From: RYN-230 sp963723595
GTDB taxonomy: Bacteria; Actinomycetota; Actinomycetes; Streptosporangiales; Streptosporangiaceae
Length of the DNA stretch: 64,000 bases
Assembly (NCBI GenBank): GCA_963723595.1
Contig: CAVRRQ010000010.1
Coordinates: 248,001-312,000, forward strand
Reading direction: 5' to 3'
The position numbers and the translations under genes are program-made. The notes below the pieces were generated by a model. The model was given only the letters and a program-made list of their open reading frames with translations. It was not told the origin of the DNA and made no database searches. Below, piece by piece: positions 16,487 to 25,911 of the stretch (within the stretch, counting starts at the first letter, position 1; the number at the start of each line of letters is the position of its first letter).

Positions 16487-17515
16487 GCGCTCGTCTCCGG
16501 GGCGCTCGTCTCCGGGGCGGCTCGTCTCCGGGGCACTGGCCTCCCGAGCACTGGCCTCCCGGGTACCGGGCATCGCCAGGCCCGCTGACTCCAGCACCTC
16601 CCCGGTGGGCCGCGGGCTGGTCCGCGCCCCCGCCGCGAGGCCCGAGACGAGGCAGGACCGCAGCGTGGCCCGGTCGGAGGACTTCGCGAACGTGCGGGCC
16701 CAGCGGCGCAGGGTCGCGCCGCCGTACAGCACCCGCTCCGCGGGGGCCAGCGAGGAGCCGCCCCGCAGCGTCCAGATCTTGTTCCGCACCTCATAGAAGA
16801 AGCGCTGCCCGGGGTCGGCGTCGGTCGAGCCGAACGCGGCGGTCTTGTGCACCACGACGCTGGCCGGGCAGAGCAGGCCGGCCTGGCCGCGGAGCAGCCG
16901 GGCGGTGAACTCGAAGTCGTCGTTCCACAGGAAATAGTCGGCCTGCGGCAGGCCCCGGTCCCGGCACAGGCCGGCGTCCACCAGGATCGACACGAACGAC
17001 GCCGAGCGGATCGGCAGGCAGCCCGCGGCCGCCGCCGCCTCCCGCTCCTCTTTGCTCACAAACGGCTTTATCCGGGGAGTGTTCATCGGATGCGGACGGC
17101 CGTCCGTCCATACCACCCGGCTGGCGATCAGCGCGGGTGGCCCGCCGGGATGGAGCGCGCGGGCGTCGAGCATGGCCCGCAAGGCCCCCGGCTCCGGCAC
17201 CGTGTCGTCATCCATCAGCCAGACCAGGGCGGCCCCGTCGGCCAGGGCCAGCGCCAGGCCGTAGGCGAAGCCGCCCGCGCCGCCGGTGTTGCGCTGCGCC
17301 GCGGCCAGCCGCACGGACGGGAAGCGGGTCCGGACCAGGTCCGCGGTGCCGTCGGTGGAAGCGTTGTCGATCACGATCACGTTGTCCGGGGCGCGGCTCT
17401 GCCCCAGCACCGCGGACAGTGCCTCGGTCAGCAGGTCCCGGCGGTTGTAGGTGACGACGACGGCGATCACCCGGGGCGGCCCGCCCGCTGCGGGGGCCGT
17501 GCCAGCGGCGGCCAT
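16403..17515 (-). CDS. GT2 glycosyltransferase, GlfT1-like galactofuranosyltransferase
   Basis: 370 residues. A GT-A fold core: VIAVVVTYNRRDLLTEALSA, VIVIDNASTDGTADLVRTRF, NTGGAGGFAYGLALA and the metal-binding WLMDDDTVPEPG. The acceptor-site region FLWNDDFEFTARLL matches GlfT1/RfbF-type enzymes, which add the first galactofuranose residues to the polyprenyl-linked Rha-GlcNAc primer. The C-terminal 60 residues are low-complexity with repeats (REASAREASAPE, GDERPGDER). The ATG is 1 base after the sulfotransferase stop and has GGAGG upstream, so the pair is an operon. It overlaps the 3' end of the convergent GT-C gene by about 84 bp. Galactofuran context supports the call; exact linkage is inferred. 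Confidence 0.82.
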   Translation of the reverse strand: MAAAGTAPAAGGPPRVIAVVVTYNRRDLLTEALSAVLGQSRAPDNVIVIDNASTDGTADLVRTRFPSVRLAAAQRNTGGAGGFAYGLALALADGAALVWLMDDDTVPEPGALRAMLDARALHPGGPPALIASRVVWTDGRPHPMNTPRIKPFVSKEEREAAAAAGCLPIRSASFVSILVDAGLCRDRGLPQADYFLWNDDFEFTARLLRGQAGLLCPASVVVHKTAAFGSTDADPGQRFFYEVRNKIWTLRGGSSLAPAERVLYGGATLRRWARTFAKSSDRATLRSCLVSGLAAGARTSPRPTGEVLESAGLAMPGTREASAREASAPETSRPGDERPGDERSGAGRAGFPARLIRPLARLRRRPVHRG

Positions 17516-17516
17516 G

Positions 17517-18797
17517 CTAGGAGTGCCTCCGGGCCCGGGTGCGCTCCATGGCCTGCCAGGTCAGGATGCGCAGCCGCCGCACCGCCGGGTAGCGGCCGCT
17601 CAGGTCCCGCACCGCCCGCTTGAGCCGGGGCGAGGACGCGACAGCCGCTTCCACCCGGCTCGCCAGGCTGCCCCGGGGCGCCCGTTTCGGCTGCGGGGCC
17701 GCCCCCGGATACTCCTTGCGGTACTGGTTGACCACCAGCGCCGCGGCCGCGTCGACCGCGGCGTCCAGGACCGGGTCCGCCGCCTGGGCGGGGGGCGCCA
17801 GGCCGGGTTCCCGGGGCGGCCGGGGCCGCAGCTCATCTAGGTCACCGATCACGTCGTAGCCCGAGGACGTCAACCCGCTGATCAGGACCTCCGCCTGTTC
17901 CTTGGCCCAGGCGTCCCGGTCGGCGGGCAGCACCAGGCGGCCCTGGCGCGGCCGGGCGGCCAGGGCCCGGTGCGCCACCCCCTCCTTCACGGTCCACATG
18001 TAGAACCAGTCGGGAACCTCGGCGGGCAGAGCCTGGTTGAGCCGCCGGAGGAACTCGATCTCCGGCAGGCCGAGCGAGGTGTTCGCCCGGGCCCCGGACA
18101 GGTCCACCCCGCCGGGATCCACGCCCAGCAGCGCCGCGAAGCGCTCCCAGAGCAGCGAGTTGCCGGACCCCTGCGGCGGGGTCATGATCACGTGGATCCG
18201 GTCCGGCGGCACGTGGCGGGCCCACAGGTCCAGGATGGCCAGGGTGTCGTGGACCCGCCAGAACCACCACTGGCGCCGGTCCGGGTCGACCGATTCCCGG
18301 TCGATCACGTCCGCGAGCCAGTCCTCCCAGCCCCGGTCGTTGCGGTGCTTGATCGTTTCCTGCCACTCCGCGGGCAGCAGCGACGCCATGTCCCGCACGG
18401 TCAGCACCACGTGGACCTCGGCAGGCTGGAGGGAACGGACGGCCTCCCCGGCCTGCTGGTCGTCCACGGCGGAGAACAGCTCGTGGGAGATGACCGCGGC
18501 CCGGGGGGCCTGGCGGGCCTGATGGGCCAGGATCTCCCACTCGCCGACCCAGGATCCCGCCGGGTCATCGGCCCGTTTCTCGATGCCCCGCAGGTCCTGG
18601 CTGGCCCGGAAGTGGTCCTGCGGGTGGTGGCCGGGCAGCACCACGCCCTGGGCCGCGAGCCCGGCCCGGTTGCTCCACATCACCTGCTGCAGGAACGTGG
18701 TGCCGGTTTTGGGCTCGCCGATGTGCACCAGCACCCGGGGACGCGGCCGACCGTCGGCGGGGGTGGCGGGAGACTCATCGGCGGCGCGCGTGGCCAT
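17517..18797 (-). CDS. sulfotransferase-like P-loop protein
   Basis: 426 residues. The N-terminal VLVHIGEPKTGTTFLQ is a 5'-phosphosulfate-binding (PAPS) loop. AVISHELFSAV and VHVVLTVRDMASLLPAEWQE resemble the 3'-phosphate-binding strand-helix of sulfotransferases. The rest (~200-426) is typical of the long actinomycete form with a basic C-terminus. It would transfer a sulfuryl group from PAPS to a sugar or lipid acceptor. First gene of a two-gene operon with the GlfT1-like gene and divergent from the galactofuran operon. The start at 18797 fits the divergent gap. Substrate inferred from context only. Confidence 0.8.
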   Translation of the reverse strand: MATRAADESPATPADGRPRPRVLVHIGEPKTGTTFLQQVMWSNRAGLAAQGVVLPGHHPQDHFRASQDLRGIEKRADDPAGSWVGEWEILAHQARQAPRAAVISHELFSAVDDQQAGEAVRSLQPAEVHVVLTVRDMASLLPAEWQETIKHRNDRGWEDWLADVIDRESVDPDRRQWWFWRVHDTLAILDLWARHVPPDRIHVIMTPPQGSGNSLLWERFAALLGVDPGGVDLSGARANTSLGLPEIEFLRRLNQALPAEVPDWFYMWTVKEGVAHRALAARPRQGRLVLPADRDAWAKEQAEVLISGLTSSGYDVIGDLDELRPRPPREPGLAPPAQAADPVLDAAVDAAAALVVNQYRKEYPGAAPQPKRAPRGSLASRVEAAVASSPRLKRAVRDLSGRYPAVRRLRILTWQAMERTRARRHS

Positions 18798-19076
18798 CGG
18801 TACACCTCAACAGGTCAGGGCGTGGACGGGTAAGGTCAGGCATGGGTGGATGGCATCTGGCTGCCAGGGTAGACCAGGTGCGCTGGGGGAACGCGCGGAT
18901 GGCGGTAACCCCGGCAATCCGTCGCATGGCTGCCGTAAAGTGGCGTCCGCCCACCGCATTTGCTCACGTACAGCCCATATGTCTACACGAACGCGCGCCG
19001 GCCGGGCTGCTCGCTCCCCGGTCCTCGAGCTCGCCGCAGTGTGCCCCTTCACCGGCATGAAAGGCGAACCCGGCAT

Positions 19077-20063
19077 ATGCACGAGCCCTTCACGCTCCTG
19101 CTCTCGGTATACGACGGTGACCGCCCCGACTTCCTCGAGCGGGCGTTCCGCAGCGCGGTGGACGACCAGACCCTGCGCCCGGACCAGGTAGTCATCGTCC
19201 GTGACGGGCCCGTCCGTGAGGAACTCGCCGCGTGCCTCGACCGGCTCCAGGCCGGCAGCCCGGTCCCGGTGACCATGGTCCCGCTGGAGCGCAACCGGGG
19301 CCTCGGGCCGGCGCTGGACAGCGGGCTGGCCGCGAGCTGGCATGACGTGATCGCCCGGATGGATGCAGACGACGTGGCCATGCCGCACCGCTTCGCGGTG
19401 GAGATCCCGCTCATCGCGGAGGCCGACATCGTCGGGGCGGGCCTGCTGGAGTTCGTGGGGAACATCGACCACATCGTCGGCCAGCGGGTCCCGCCGACCG
19501 ACCCGGAGCAGATAGACCGCTACGCCCGGATGCACGACCCGTTCAACCACCCGACGGTCGTCTACCGCAAGACCGCGGTCCTGGCCGCGGGCGGGTACGG
19601 CGACCTGCCGCTCATGGAGGACTACGCGCTCTTCGCCCGGATGCTGCAGAACGGCGCCCGGGCGGTGAACGTGGCCGAGCCGCTGGTCTACTACCGGGTC
19701 GGCGAGTCCTCGTTCAAGCGGCGCGGCGGCACCGACCTGCTGCGCTCGGAACTGCGGCTGCAGCGCGAGTTCCGGCGCCAGGGCTTCACCTCGTCGCCCG
19801 AATACGTCCGCAACGTCGTGGTCCGCGGCGGTTACCGGATGATCCCCTGGCGGTTCCGCCGGGCGGTGTATCGCCCGATCGTCGCCCACTACACCGAGCG
19901 CGGCGAGCACGGTGAGGACCAGGCCGGGGGCGAGGCCGCCGGGGGCGAGCCTGAGCCCTCCGCGCCCGCCCGCCCCGGGCCGTCCGGGAACCATCAGCCG
20001 GGATCAGCGACGAAGCCATATGAGCCGGGCTCGCACACCAAGCCATTGCCGGTGCGCTGGTGA
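19077..20063 (+). CDS. GT2 glycosyltransferase
   Basis: 328 residues from ATG 19077, behind AAGGCG; longer open frame upstream is not coding-like. The GT-A fold begins FTLLLSVYDGDRPDFLERAF, with PDQVVIVRDGP, NRGLGPALDSGL and the DXD-like metal motif ARMDADDVAMPHRF. MEDYALFARML is the acceptor-side motif of the GT2 group close to amylovoran/rhamnan enzymes. The last ~40 residues are a low-complexity tail rich in Gly, Pro and Glu. The stop overlaps the glf start (GTGA), so they are cotranslated. Probably adds a sugar early in the galactofuran or its primer. Confidence 0.85.
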   Translation: MHEPFTLLLSVYDGDRPDFLERAFRSAVDDQTLRPDQVVIVRDGPVREELAACLDRLQAGSPVPVTMVPLERNRGLGPALDSGLAASWHDVIARMDADDVAMPHRFAVEIPLIAEADIVGAGLLEFVGNIDHIVGQRVPPTDPEQIDRYARMHDPFNHPTVVYRKTAVLAAGGYGDLPLMEDYALFARMLQNGARAVNVAEPLVYYRVGESSFKRRGGTDLLRSELRLQREFRRQGFTSSPEYVRNVVVRGGYRMIPWRFRRAVYRPIVAHYTERGEHGEDQAGGEAAGGEPEPSAPARPGPSGNHQPGSATKPYEPGSHTKPLPVRW

Positions 20064-21235
20064 ACATCGACCTCGTCATCGTCGGGTCCGGCTTCTTCGG
20101 CCTGACCATCGCCGAACGGTGCACCCGGGACCTCGGTCTCCGCGTGCTCATCCTGGAACGGCGCGAGCACGTCGGCGGGAACGCCTACAGCGAGCGTGAG
20201 CCGCAGACCGGGATAGAGGTCCACCGCTACGGCGCGCACCTGTTCCACACCTCGAACGCGCGGGTGTGGGAGTACGCCAATCAGTACACGGCCTTCACCG
20301 GGTACCAGCACCGGGTGTTCTCGGTCTACAAGGGCCGGGTCTACCCGCTGCCGATCAACCTGGGCACCATCTGCGAGTACTTCGGCGCGGCGATGTCGCC
20401 GGACGAGGCGCGCGCGCTGATCGCCGGGCAGTCGGCCGAGGTGGATGCCGGGGAGGCCGCCAACCTCGAGCAGAAGGCCGTGTCGCTGATCGGGCGGCCG
20501 CTGTACGAGGCCTTCATCCGCGGCTACACCGCCAAGCAGTGGCAGACCGACCCGGTCAACCTGCCGCCGGAGATCATCACGCGGCTGCCGGTGCGCTACA
20601 CCTTCGACAACCGCTACTTCAGCGACACCTACGAGGGCCTGCCGGCGGACGGGTACACGGCGTGGCTGGAGCGGATGGCCGATCACCCGAACATCGAGGT
20701 ACGGCTGAACACCGACTTTTTCAGCATGCGCGGCGATCTGGCCGGGAACGTGCCCGTGGTCTACACCGGGCCGCTCGACGCGTACTTCCAATACGCCGCC
20801 GGCGACCTGGGCTGGCGTACCCTCGACTTCGACATGGAGGTTCTCCCCACCGGGGACTTCCAGGGCACTCCTGTCATGAACTACGCGGACGAGGACGTCC
20901 CATTCACCCGCATCCACGAGTTCCGCCATTTCCATCCTGAGCGCGACTGGTACCCGAAGGACAAGACTGTGATCATGCGTGAGTACTCGCGCTTCGCCGA
21001 CCGTGGCGATGAGCCGTACTACCCGATCAATACGGCGGAGGACCGGGCCCGCCTGCTGGCCTACCGGGAAATGGCCGGGCGCGAGCCGGGCGTCCTTTTC
21101 GGCGGCCGCCTGGGCACCTATAAGTACCTCGACATGCACATGGCCATCGGGTCCGCACTGAGCATGTACGACAACCGGCTCCGGCCGTTCTTCACCGAGG
21201 GTGCGACGCTCACCGGGCCGGGGGCGGCCGAATGA
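20060..21235 (+). CDS. glf: UDP-galactopyranose mutase
   Basis: 391 residues, normal length. FAD-dependent ring contraction of UDP-galactopyranose to UDP-galactofuranose in the cytosol, the donor for galactofuran synthesis. The Rossmann FAD motif is IVGSGFFGLTIAE, then ILERREHVGGNAYSE. RYGAHLFHTSNARVWEY is the conserved substrate-side histidine loop, and RPLYEAFIRGYTAKQW plus DNRYFSDTYEGLPADGY are signature blocks of Glf. The GTG start at 20060 overlaps the GT2 stop; its own stop overlaps the glfT2 start (ATGA). Confidence 0.96.
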   Translation: MNIDLVIVGSGFFGLTIAERCTRDLGLRVLILERREHVGGNAYSEREPQTGIEVHRYGAHLFHTSNARVWEYANQYTAFTGYQHRVFSVYKGRVYPLPINLGTICEYFGAAMSPDEARALIAGQSAEVDAGEAANLEQKAVSLIGRPLYEAFIRGYTAKQWQTDPVNLPPEIITRLPVRYTFDNRYFSDTYEGLPADGYTAWLERMADHPNIEVRLNTDFFSMRGDLAGNVPVVYTGPLDAYFQYAAGDLGWRTLDFDMEVLPTGDFQGTPVMNYADEDVPFTRIHEFRHFHPERDWYPKDKTVIMREYSRFADRGDEPYYPINTAEDRARLLAYREMAGREPGVLFGGRLGTYKYLDMHMAIGSALSMYDNRLRPFFTEGATLTGPGAAE

Positions 21236-23283
21236 CGGCCGAGGCCGCCCGGGCGCTCAGCCTGCGGGTCCTCCAGCGCGTCGTCTTCTCCGGTGACGAT
21301 CTCGATGTCGTCCCGCTGTATGTCGAGACCAATCCTGACCGGGGCGCGGCCGAACTCGCTGCCGAGCTGGCCAACGAGGCGCTGACCGGGACGAAGGCCG
21401 GGACGGTCAATGTCCCGGTGGCCAACGCCCCGGTCGCGGAGACCCAGTCCAGCATCCGGTTCGGCCCCGACGTGCCCGGCTACCTGGTCGACGACGCGGG
21501 ACCACGGCGAAGCGGGCTGATCACCGCGGGGCGCCGGGTCTCGTTCGCCACCTACTTCAACGCGTTCCCGGCCAGCTACTGGCGCCGGTGGACGACCGTG
21601 GAGACGGTGACGCTCCGCATCAGGCTGGCCGGAGAGTCGAAGATCGTGCTGTACCGTTCCACGGCGCGCGGCTTCAGCCATCCGGTGGAGACCATCAGCG
21701 TGGAGTCGGATCAGCCGGAAGTCGTGGAGCGGACGCTGCCGCTGGCGCCCTTCATCGACGGTGGCTGGTACTGGTTCGACATCATCGCCGGTGCCGCCGG
21801 GACGACACTGATCGAGGCTGACTGGCTCGGGTCCGCACCGGCCGGGCCGCCAGGCCGGGTCAGCATCGGGATTACCACGTTCAACCAGCCCGATTTCATG
21901 ATCGAGCAGCTGCACAGGCTCGGCGAGGCGGCTGACACCCTGGATGTGCTGGATCGGGTGTACGTCATCGACCAGGGCAGCGACAAGGTGACGCAGCGGC
22001 CCGGATTCGACGACGCGGCGAAGAAGCTGGGTGACCTGCTCGAGGTCGTCGAGCAGGGGAACATCGGCGGATCAGGCGGATTTGCCCGGGCCATGGACGA
22101 GACCGTCCGGGCGGGGCGGGCGGACTACGTCCTGCTCATGGACGACGACGTCAGGCTGGACCCCGAGGGGATCCTCCGGGCGGTCACGTTCGCCGACCTG
22201 GCCCGCAAGCCCACCATCGTGGGCGGCCACATGTTCAGCATGTACGACCGGTCACTGCTGCACGCGTTCGCCGAGTCCGTCGAGCCGCACAAATGGTGGT
22301 GGGGGCCGTCCCCGAACACCAAGGCCCGGCACGACTTCGGGCGGCGGAACCTGCGGAACACGCCGTGGCTGCACCGCCGCGCCGAGTCGGACTACAACGG
22401 CTGGTGGATGTGCCTCATCCCGACCCAGGTGATCCGCGAGATCGGCTTGTCGCTGCCGGTGTTCATCAAGTGGGACGACGCCGAGTACGGCGTCCGGGCC
22501 CGCGATCGCGGCTTCCCGACGGTGTCGCTGCCCGGCGTGGCGGCCTGGCAGGTGCCCTGGGATGACAAGGATGACGCCCGGAACTGGCAGGCCTACTACC
22601 ATCTGCGCAACCGGCTGGTGGCCGCGCTGCTGCACTCACCCGCACCCAAGGGCGGCGCCGTCATTTCCGAGAGCCTGGAGCGGCAGCTGCAGAGCCTGCT
22701 GTCCATGCAGTACTCGACCGTCGCACTGCGGGTGCTGGCCGTCGAGGACGTGCTCACCGGGCCCGGGCACATGCACCGGGAAATCGGGACCAAGCTCGCG
22801 CAGCTGCGCCAGGTGCGGGAACCCTACACCGACGCGAAGGCCGCAGCCGACCTGGCGGCTTTCCCGCCGCCGCGGCGCAAGGCCCCGGACGAGCTCAAGC
22901 ACTCCACCACGCCGACCAACAAGCTCAACCTGATGTCCGCAGCGGCAACCGGCACCGTGCGGCAGTTCAAGCCGCCGCGGGAGGGCACCAGGAAACGCCC
23001 GCAGATGGCGCTGCCTTACCAGGACGCGTCGTGGTGGGTGCTGGCCAAGCTGGACAGCGCCCTGGTGTCAGCGGCCGAAGGCACGTCCGCGGCCTGGTAC
23101 CAGCGGGATCCGAAGCTGTTCCGGTCGCTGGGCTGGCGCAGCCTGATCGCGCACCGGCGGCTGCGCCGGAACTGGGGCCGCCTGGCCAAGGAGTACCGGG
23201 ACGCGGCGCCCGACTTCAACTCACCCGAGAGGTGGCGCGAGACGTTCGCGGCGTCGGTCGGCGACTCGCCCGGCGGGTCGTGA
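21232..23283 (+). CDS. glfT2: galactofuranosyltransferase GlfT2
   Basis: 683 residues (the mycobacterial enzyme has ~640). It is the polymerase that builds the bulk galactan with alternating beta-1,5 and beta-1,6 galactofuranose. The N-terminal beta-sandwich (~1-200) is followed by a GT-A core: SIGITTFNQPDFMIEQLHRL, NIGGSGGFARAMDETVRAG, and the metal-binding LLMDDDVRLDPEG near residue 305. FIKWDDAEYGVRARDRGF holds the catalytic Asp pair region. The C-terminal helical part ends near 680. It overlaps glf by 4 bases and the next gene by 4 (GTGA), so it is inside one operon. Confidence 0.94.
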   Translation: MTAEAARALSLRVLQRVVFSGDDLDVVPLYVETNPDRGAAELAAELANEALTGTKAGTVNVPVANAPVAETQSSIRFGPDVPGYLVDDAGPRRSGLITAGRRVSFATYFNAFPASYWRRWTTVETVTLRIRLAGESKIVLYRSTARGFSHPVETISVESDQPEVVERTLPLAPFIDGGWYWFDIIAGAAGTTLIEADWLGSAPAGPPGRVSIGITTFNQPDFMIEQLHRLGEAADTLDVLDRVYVIDQGSDKVTQRPGFDDAAKKLGDLLEVVEQGNIGGSGGFARAMDETVRAGRADYVLLMDDDVRLDPEGILRAVTFADLARKPTIVGGHMFSMYDRSLLHAFAESVEPHKWWWGPSPNTKARHDFGRRNLRNTPWLHRRAESDYNGWWMCLIPTQVIREIGLSLPVFIKWDDAEYGVRARDRGFPTVSLPGVAAWQVPWDDKDDARNWQAYYHLRNRLVAALLHSPAPKGGAVISESLERQLQSLLSMQYSTVALRVLAVEDVLTGPGHMHREIGTKLAQLRQVREPYTDAKAAADLAAFPPPRRKAPDELKHSTTPTNKLNLMSAAATGTVRQFKPPREGTRKRPQMALPYQDASWWVLAKLDSALVSAAEGTSAAWYQRDPKLFRSLGWRSLIAHRRLRRNWGRLAKEYRDAAPDFNSPERWRETFAASVGDSPGGS

Positions 23284-24986
23284 GTTCCGTCCCCACCGGG
23301 CAGCAGGGCCGGTCCTCCCGGTCGGCCAGGCCGGGAGAGAGCGGCGCGGCCGGGGAAAGCGGCGCCGGGCCGGCTGGCAGTGCGCAGGCCGGGGCCGCGG
23401 CGCCGGGCCGGCGGCCCTCGGTGGCCCTGCGCTACGCCCCCGTCATCCTGGCCGCCGCGGTCATGGCCGTGCTCGGGGTGTGGGGGCTGGCCCGGGACTC
23501 GTCCATGGGCAACGACGAGGTGGCGACCCGCTGGGCCGCGCTGCTGAGCCTGCATCAGCTGGCCCACCTGCTCCGCCACGTGGACGCGGTCCACGGCCTG
23601 TACTACCTGCTGATGCACGGCTGGATGGCGGTCGGCACCAGCCCGGCGGTGATGCGGATCCCGTCGGTGATCAGCATGGTCGTGGCCGTGGCGCTGACGG
23701 TCATCGTTGGCCGGCGGCTCACCGGGTCGGGCTGGGCGGGGCTGTTCGCCGGGCTCATCGTCGCGCTCACCCCCACGATCAGCTACTACGCCCAGACCGC
23801 CCGCTCCTACGCGCTGGTCTTCGCCTGCGTCACCGGCTCGACCCTGGCGCTGCTGCACGCCCTGGCCGCCGAGGCCCCTGCCGTCGGCCCCGCAGTCCGT
23901 GAGGCCGGCGCCGGGGGAGCGGCAGACGCGGTCGGCGGGACACGCTTCCCGGCGGGACGGTGGCTCGTCTACGCCGTGCTGCTGGTCGCGGGCGGCTACC
24001 TGAACGAGCTGTCCCTGCTCGTCGTGGCGGCGCACGCGGTCACGGTCCTGCTGGCCCGGTACGGTCGGCGTGCTCTCGTGCACTGGGCCGTCACGGCCGC
24101 CGTCTCCGTGCTCCTGGTCGTGCCGCTCGCCGCGCTCAGCGCCCGCGAGGACGCCGCCGTGGCCTGGATCCCGCGGCCTGGCCTGTGGAGCCTGCGGATC
24201 CTGTTCCACGACTACTTCGGCGCGACGACCGTGGTCGCGGTCCTCCTGTTCTGCTGCGCGGTGGCCGCGCTGCTGCCGCCCCTGCACCGGGGGCGCCGCG
24301 CGCCCGGGCCCGCGTGGTGGAGCCGCAGTGGCGTCTCGCTGCCGTCGGTCGCGGCGCCGCTGCTGGTGGTGCCCGGTGTGCTGCTGATCCTCGAATCGCT
24401 GGTGGCCCGGCCGCTGTATGTGGACCGCTACGTCCTCTACGGGGAGGCCGGGGCCGCCCTGCTTGCCGGGGCCGGGGTGCTGCGGATCGGGCGCTGGCTG
24501 GCCGGGACGGCTGGCCAGCGGACGCTGGTCTGGGTACCCGGCGTGGTCGTCTGCGTGCTTGCGCTGGTCCTGCAGCTCGCGCCGCAGCAGCGGGTCCGCA
24601 CCCCGCAGAGCCGGCTGTTCGACTTCGGCGGCCCCTCCCGCTACCTGGCCGCGCACGCCCGCCAGGGTGACGGCGTCCTGTTCTTCAGCAACTTCTTCCG
24701 CAAGGCCCGGCTCGGCTACCCGGCGGACTACCGGAACGTCAGCGACTTCGCGATGGCCGAGTCGCCCGCCGCGGCCGGCAACTTCCAGGGCGGGGACAAG
24801 CCAGCCGCCGCCGCCGCGTCCCTCATGGCCGGCTACCAGCGGATCTGGGTGGTCGGCCGGTCCCCGTTCGCGCATCTCACCGCCGGGCCGGTCCGCGCCG
24901 AGGACACCGCGCTGCGGAGCCACTTCTCCCTGTCCGCCACGCGTCACTTCAAGGGCATCTTCGTCACGCTCTGGGTGCGCCACTGA
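23280..24986 (+). CDS. GT39-like membrane glycosyltransferase
   Basis: 568 residues from the GTG at 23280, which overlaps the glfT2 stop (GTGA). After a ~50-residue cytoplasmic tail, about 10-12 TM segments follow. The first loop holds GNDEVATRWAALLSL, an acidic pair of the GT-C type that in PMT/ArnT relatives is catalytic. The central TM block and a C-terminal extracytoplasmic domain (from ~440; SRLFDFGGPSRYLAAHARQG) fit the GT39/dolichyl-phosphate-mannose family. It probably uses a polyprenyl-phosphate sugar on the outer face. Last gene of the galactofuran operon, so it may decorate the polymer; sugar not known. Confidence 0.82.
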   Translation: MSSVPTGQQGRSSRSARPGESGAAGESGAGPAGSAQAGAAAPGRRPSVALRYAPVILAAAVMAVLGVWGLARDSSMGNDEVATRWAALLSLHQLAHLLRHVDAVHGLYYLLMHGWMAVGTSPAVMRIPSVISMVVAVALTVIVGRRLTGSGWAGLFAGLIVALTPTISYYAQTARSYALVFACVTGSTLALLHALAAEAPAVGPAVREAGAGGAADAVGGTRFPAGRWLVYAVLLVAGGYLNELSLLVVAAHAVTVLLARYGRRALVHWAVTAAVSVLLVVPLAALSAREDAAVAWIPRPGLWSLRILFHDYFGATTVVAVLLFCCAVAALLPPLHRGRRAPGPAWWSRSGVSLPSVAAPLLVVPGVLLILESLVARPLYVDRYVLYGEAGAALLAGAGVLRIGRWLAGTAGQRTLVWVPGVVVCVLALVLQLAPQQRVRTPQSRLFDFGGPSRYLAAHARQGDGVLFFSNFFRKARLGYPADYRNVSDFAMAESPAAAGNFQGGDKPAAAAASLMAGYQRIWVVGRSPFAHLTAGPVRAEDTALRSHFSLSATRHFKGIFVTLWVRH

Positions 24987-25040
24987 CCACGCCGCCCCGC
25001 GGCCTCCCGGGGGCGCCGGCGACGAGCCGGCCGGCGTGGC

Positions 25041-25505
25041 TCAGGACGCTTCGGCGCTCTTCTTGATCGCGGCCAGGGTGACCGGGATGCCCCGGTGCGC
25101 GGCCTCGCTCCGGTCCGCGATCTGGGCCTGCGCGTCGTCCCCGTACCGCTCGTGGAACCGGGTGATGCCCGCGGGGAGGAACTCCCACGACTCCGTCACC
25201 TCGGTCCCCCCGGTGACCGGGGCGAATGAGTAGCCCCACCGCACCAGCCCGCCGCCCACGAGGAACGCGAACTCCCGGCCGCGCTCCGCGGTCACGACCT
25301 GGGAACGGGTCTCCCAGGTGCGTTCGGGCGTCTCGTTGTGCCCGGTGAACCAGGCGCCCGCCCGGGGCCCGCCGCCCTCGTCCCACCAGCAGGCGGTGCA
25401 GATGGGACTCCACTCGCCCATCCGCGTCACGTCGGAGATCATGTCGTACAGGACTTCCGCGGGCCGGGCGATGACGACCGAGTCGGCGTGCCGGAGGCTA
25501 ACCAT
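25041..25505 (-). CDS. SRPBCC-family protein (polyketide cyclase/dehydrase-like)
   Basis: 154 residues. Opens with the SRPBCC strand and helix (ADSVVIARPAEVLYDMISDV), then MGEWSPICTACWWDEG, the loop and strand typical of the polyketide-cyclase group. The closing long helix is IADRSEAAHRGIPVTLAAIK. A hydrophobic-cavity protein; ligand unknown. Stands alone, convergent with the galactofuran operon. Confidence 0.88.
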   Translation of the reverse strand: MVSLRHADSVVIARPAEVLYDMISDVTRMGEWSPICTACWWDEGGGPRAGAWFTGHNETPERTWETRSQVVTAERGREFAFLVGGGLVRWGYSFAPVTGGTEVTESWEFLPAGITRFHERYGDDAQAQIADRSEAAHRGIPVTLAAIKKSAEAS

Positions 25506-25911
25506 CCGCCCAGTATGAAGTGCTCTGCTTGCCCGGGGGCCCTGCTAGCCCGGGGGCCGAGCCCCCCGGACCCCGCACTGGCCCGCTCCGGTAGGCACTT
25601 CGTCTGCTGCGGGTGGCGGGTTACTCGCCGGCTCGGCGAGGACACGCCTGCGGCGCGCCTTCCCTCGCCGGCGAGGGAGCCCGGGGAGTCCCCGGCCCGG
25701 GGTTTCCGTCAGACGCCCGGACTAACCTGGCTCGGGACGGGTGCCGGTCAGCCGGTGCCCGGCCCGGGCGATGAGTTCCCGTGACCGAGGTCGTCATAGC
25801 CACCGAATGCTCAGCGGGGCGGGATTTATGGGTTCGCGGTCCGGGCCACGCTGCCGATAAGTTCGGGGACGCCGGGCCACGCCGACCGGGGCCCGCACAG
25901 GAGGAAGAGTA
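25506..25911. other. 406-bp gap with two strong hairpins
   Basis: No coding frame I can support. The middle holds CCCTCGCCGGCGAGGG (25662-25677), a perfect palindrome, and CCGGGGAGTCCCCGG (25681-25695), a 7-bp stem with 1-base loop, side by side. They could be a structured leader or terminator region. The last 15 bases hold the AGGAGGAAG site of the ABC transporter. Confidence 0.45.

Noticed and set aside
23016..24983. A long minus-strand frame opposite the GT39-like gene.
   Set aside because: Antisense of a recognisable membrane protein; no ribosome-binding site or domain.
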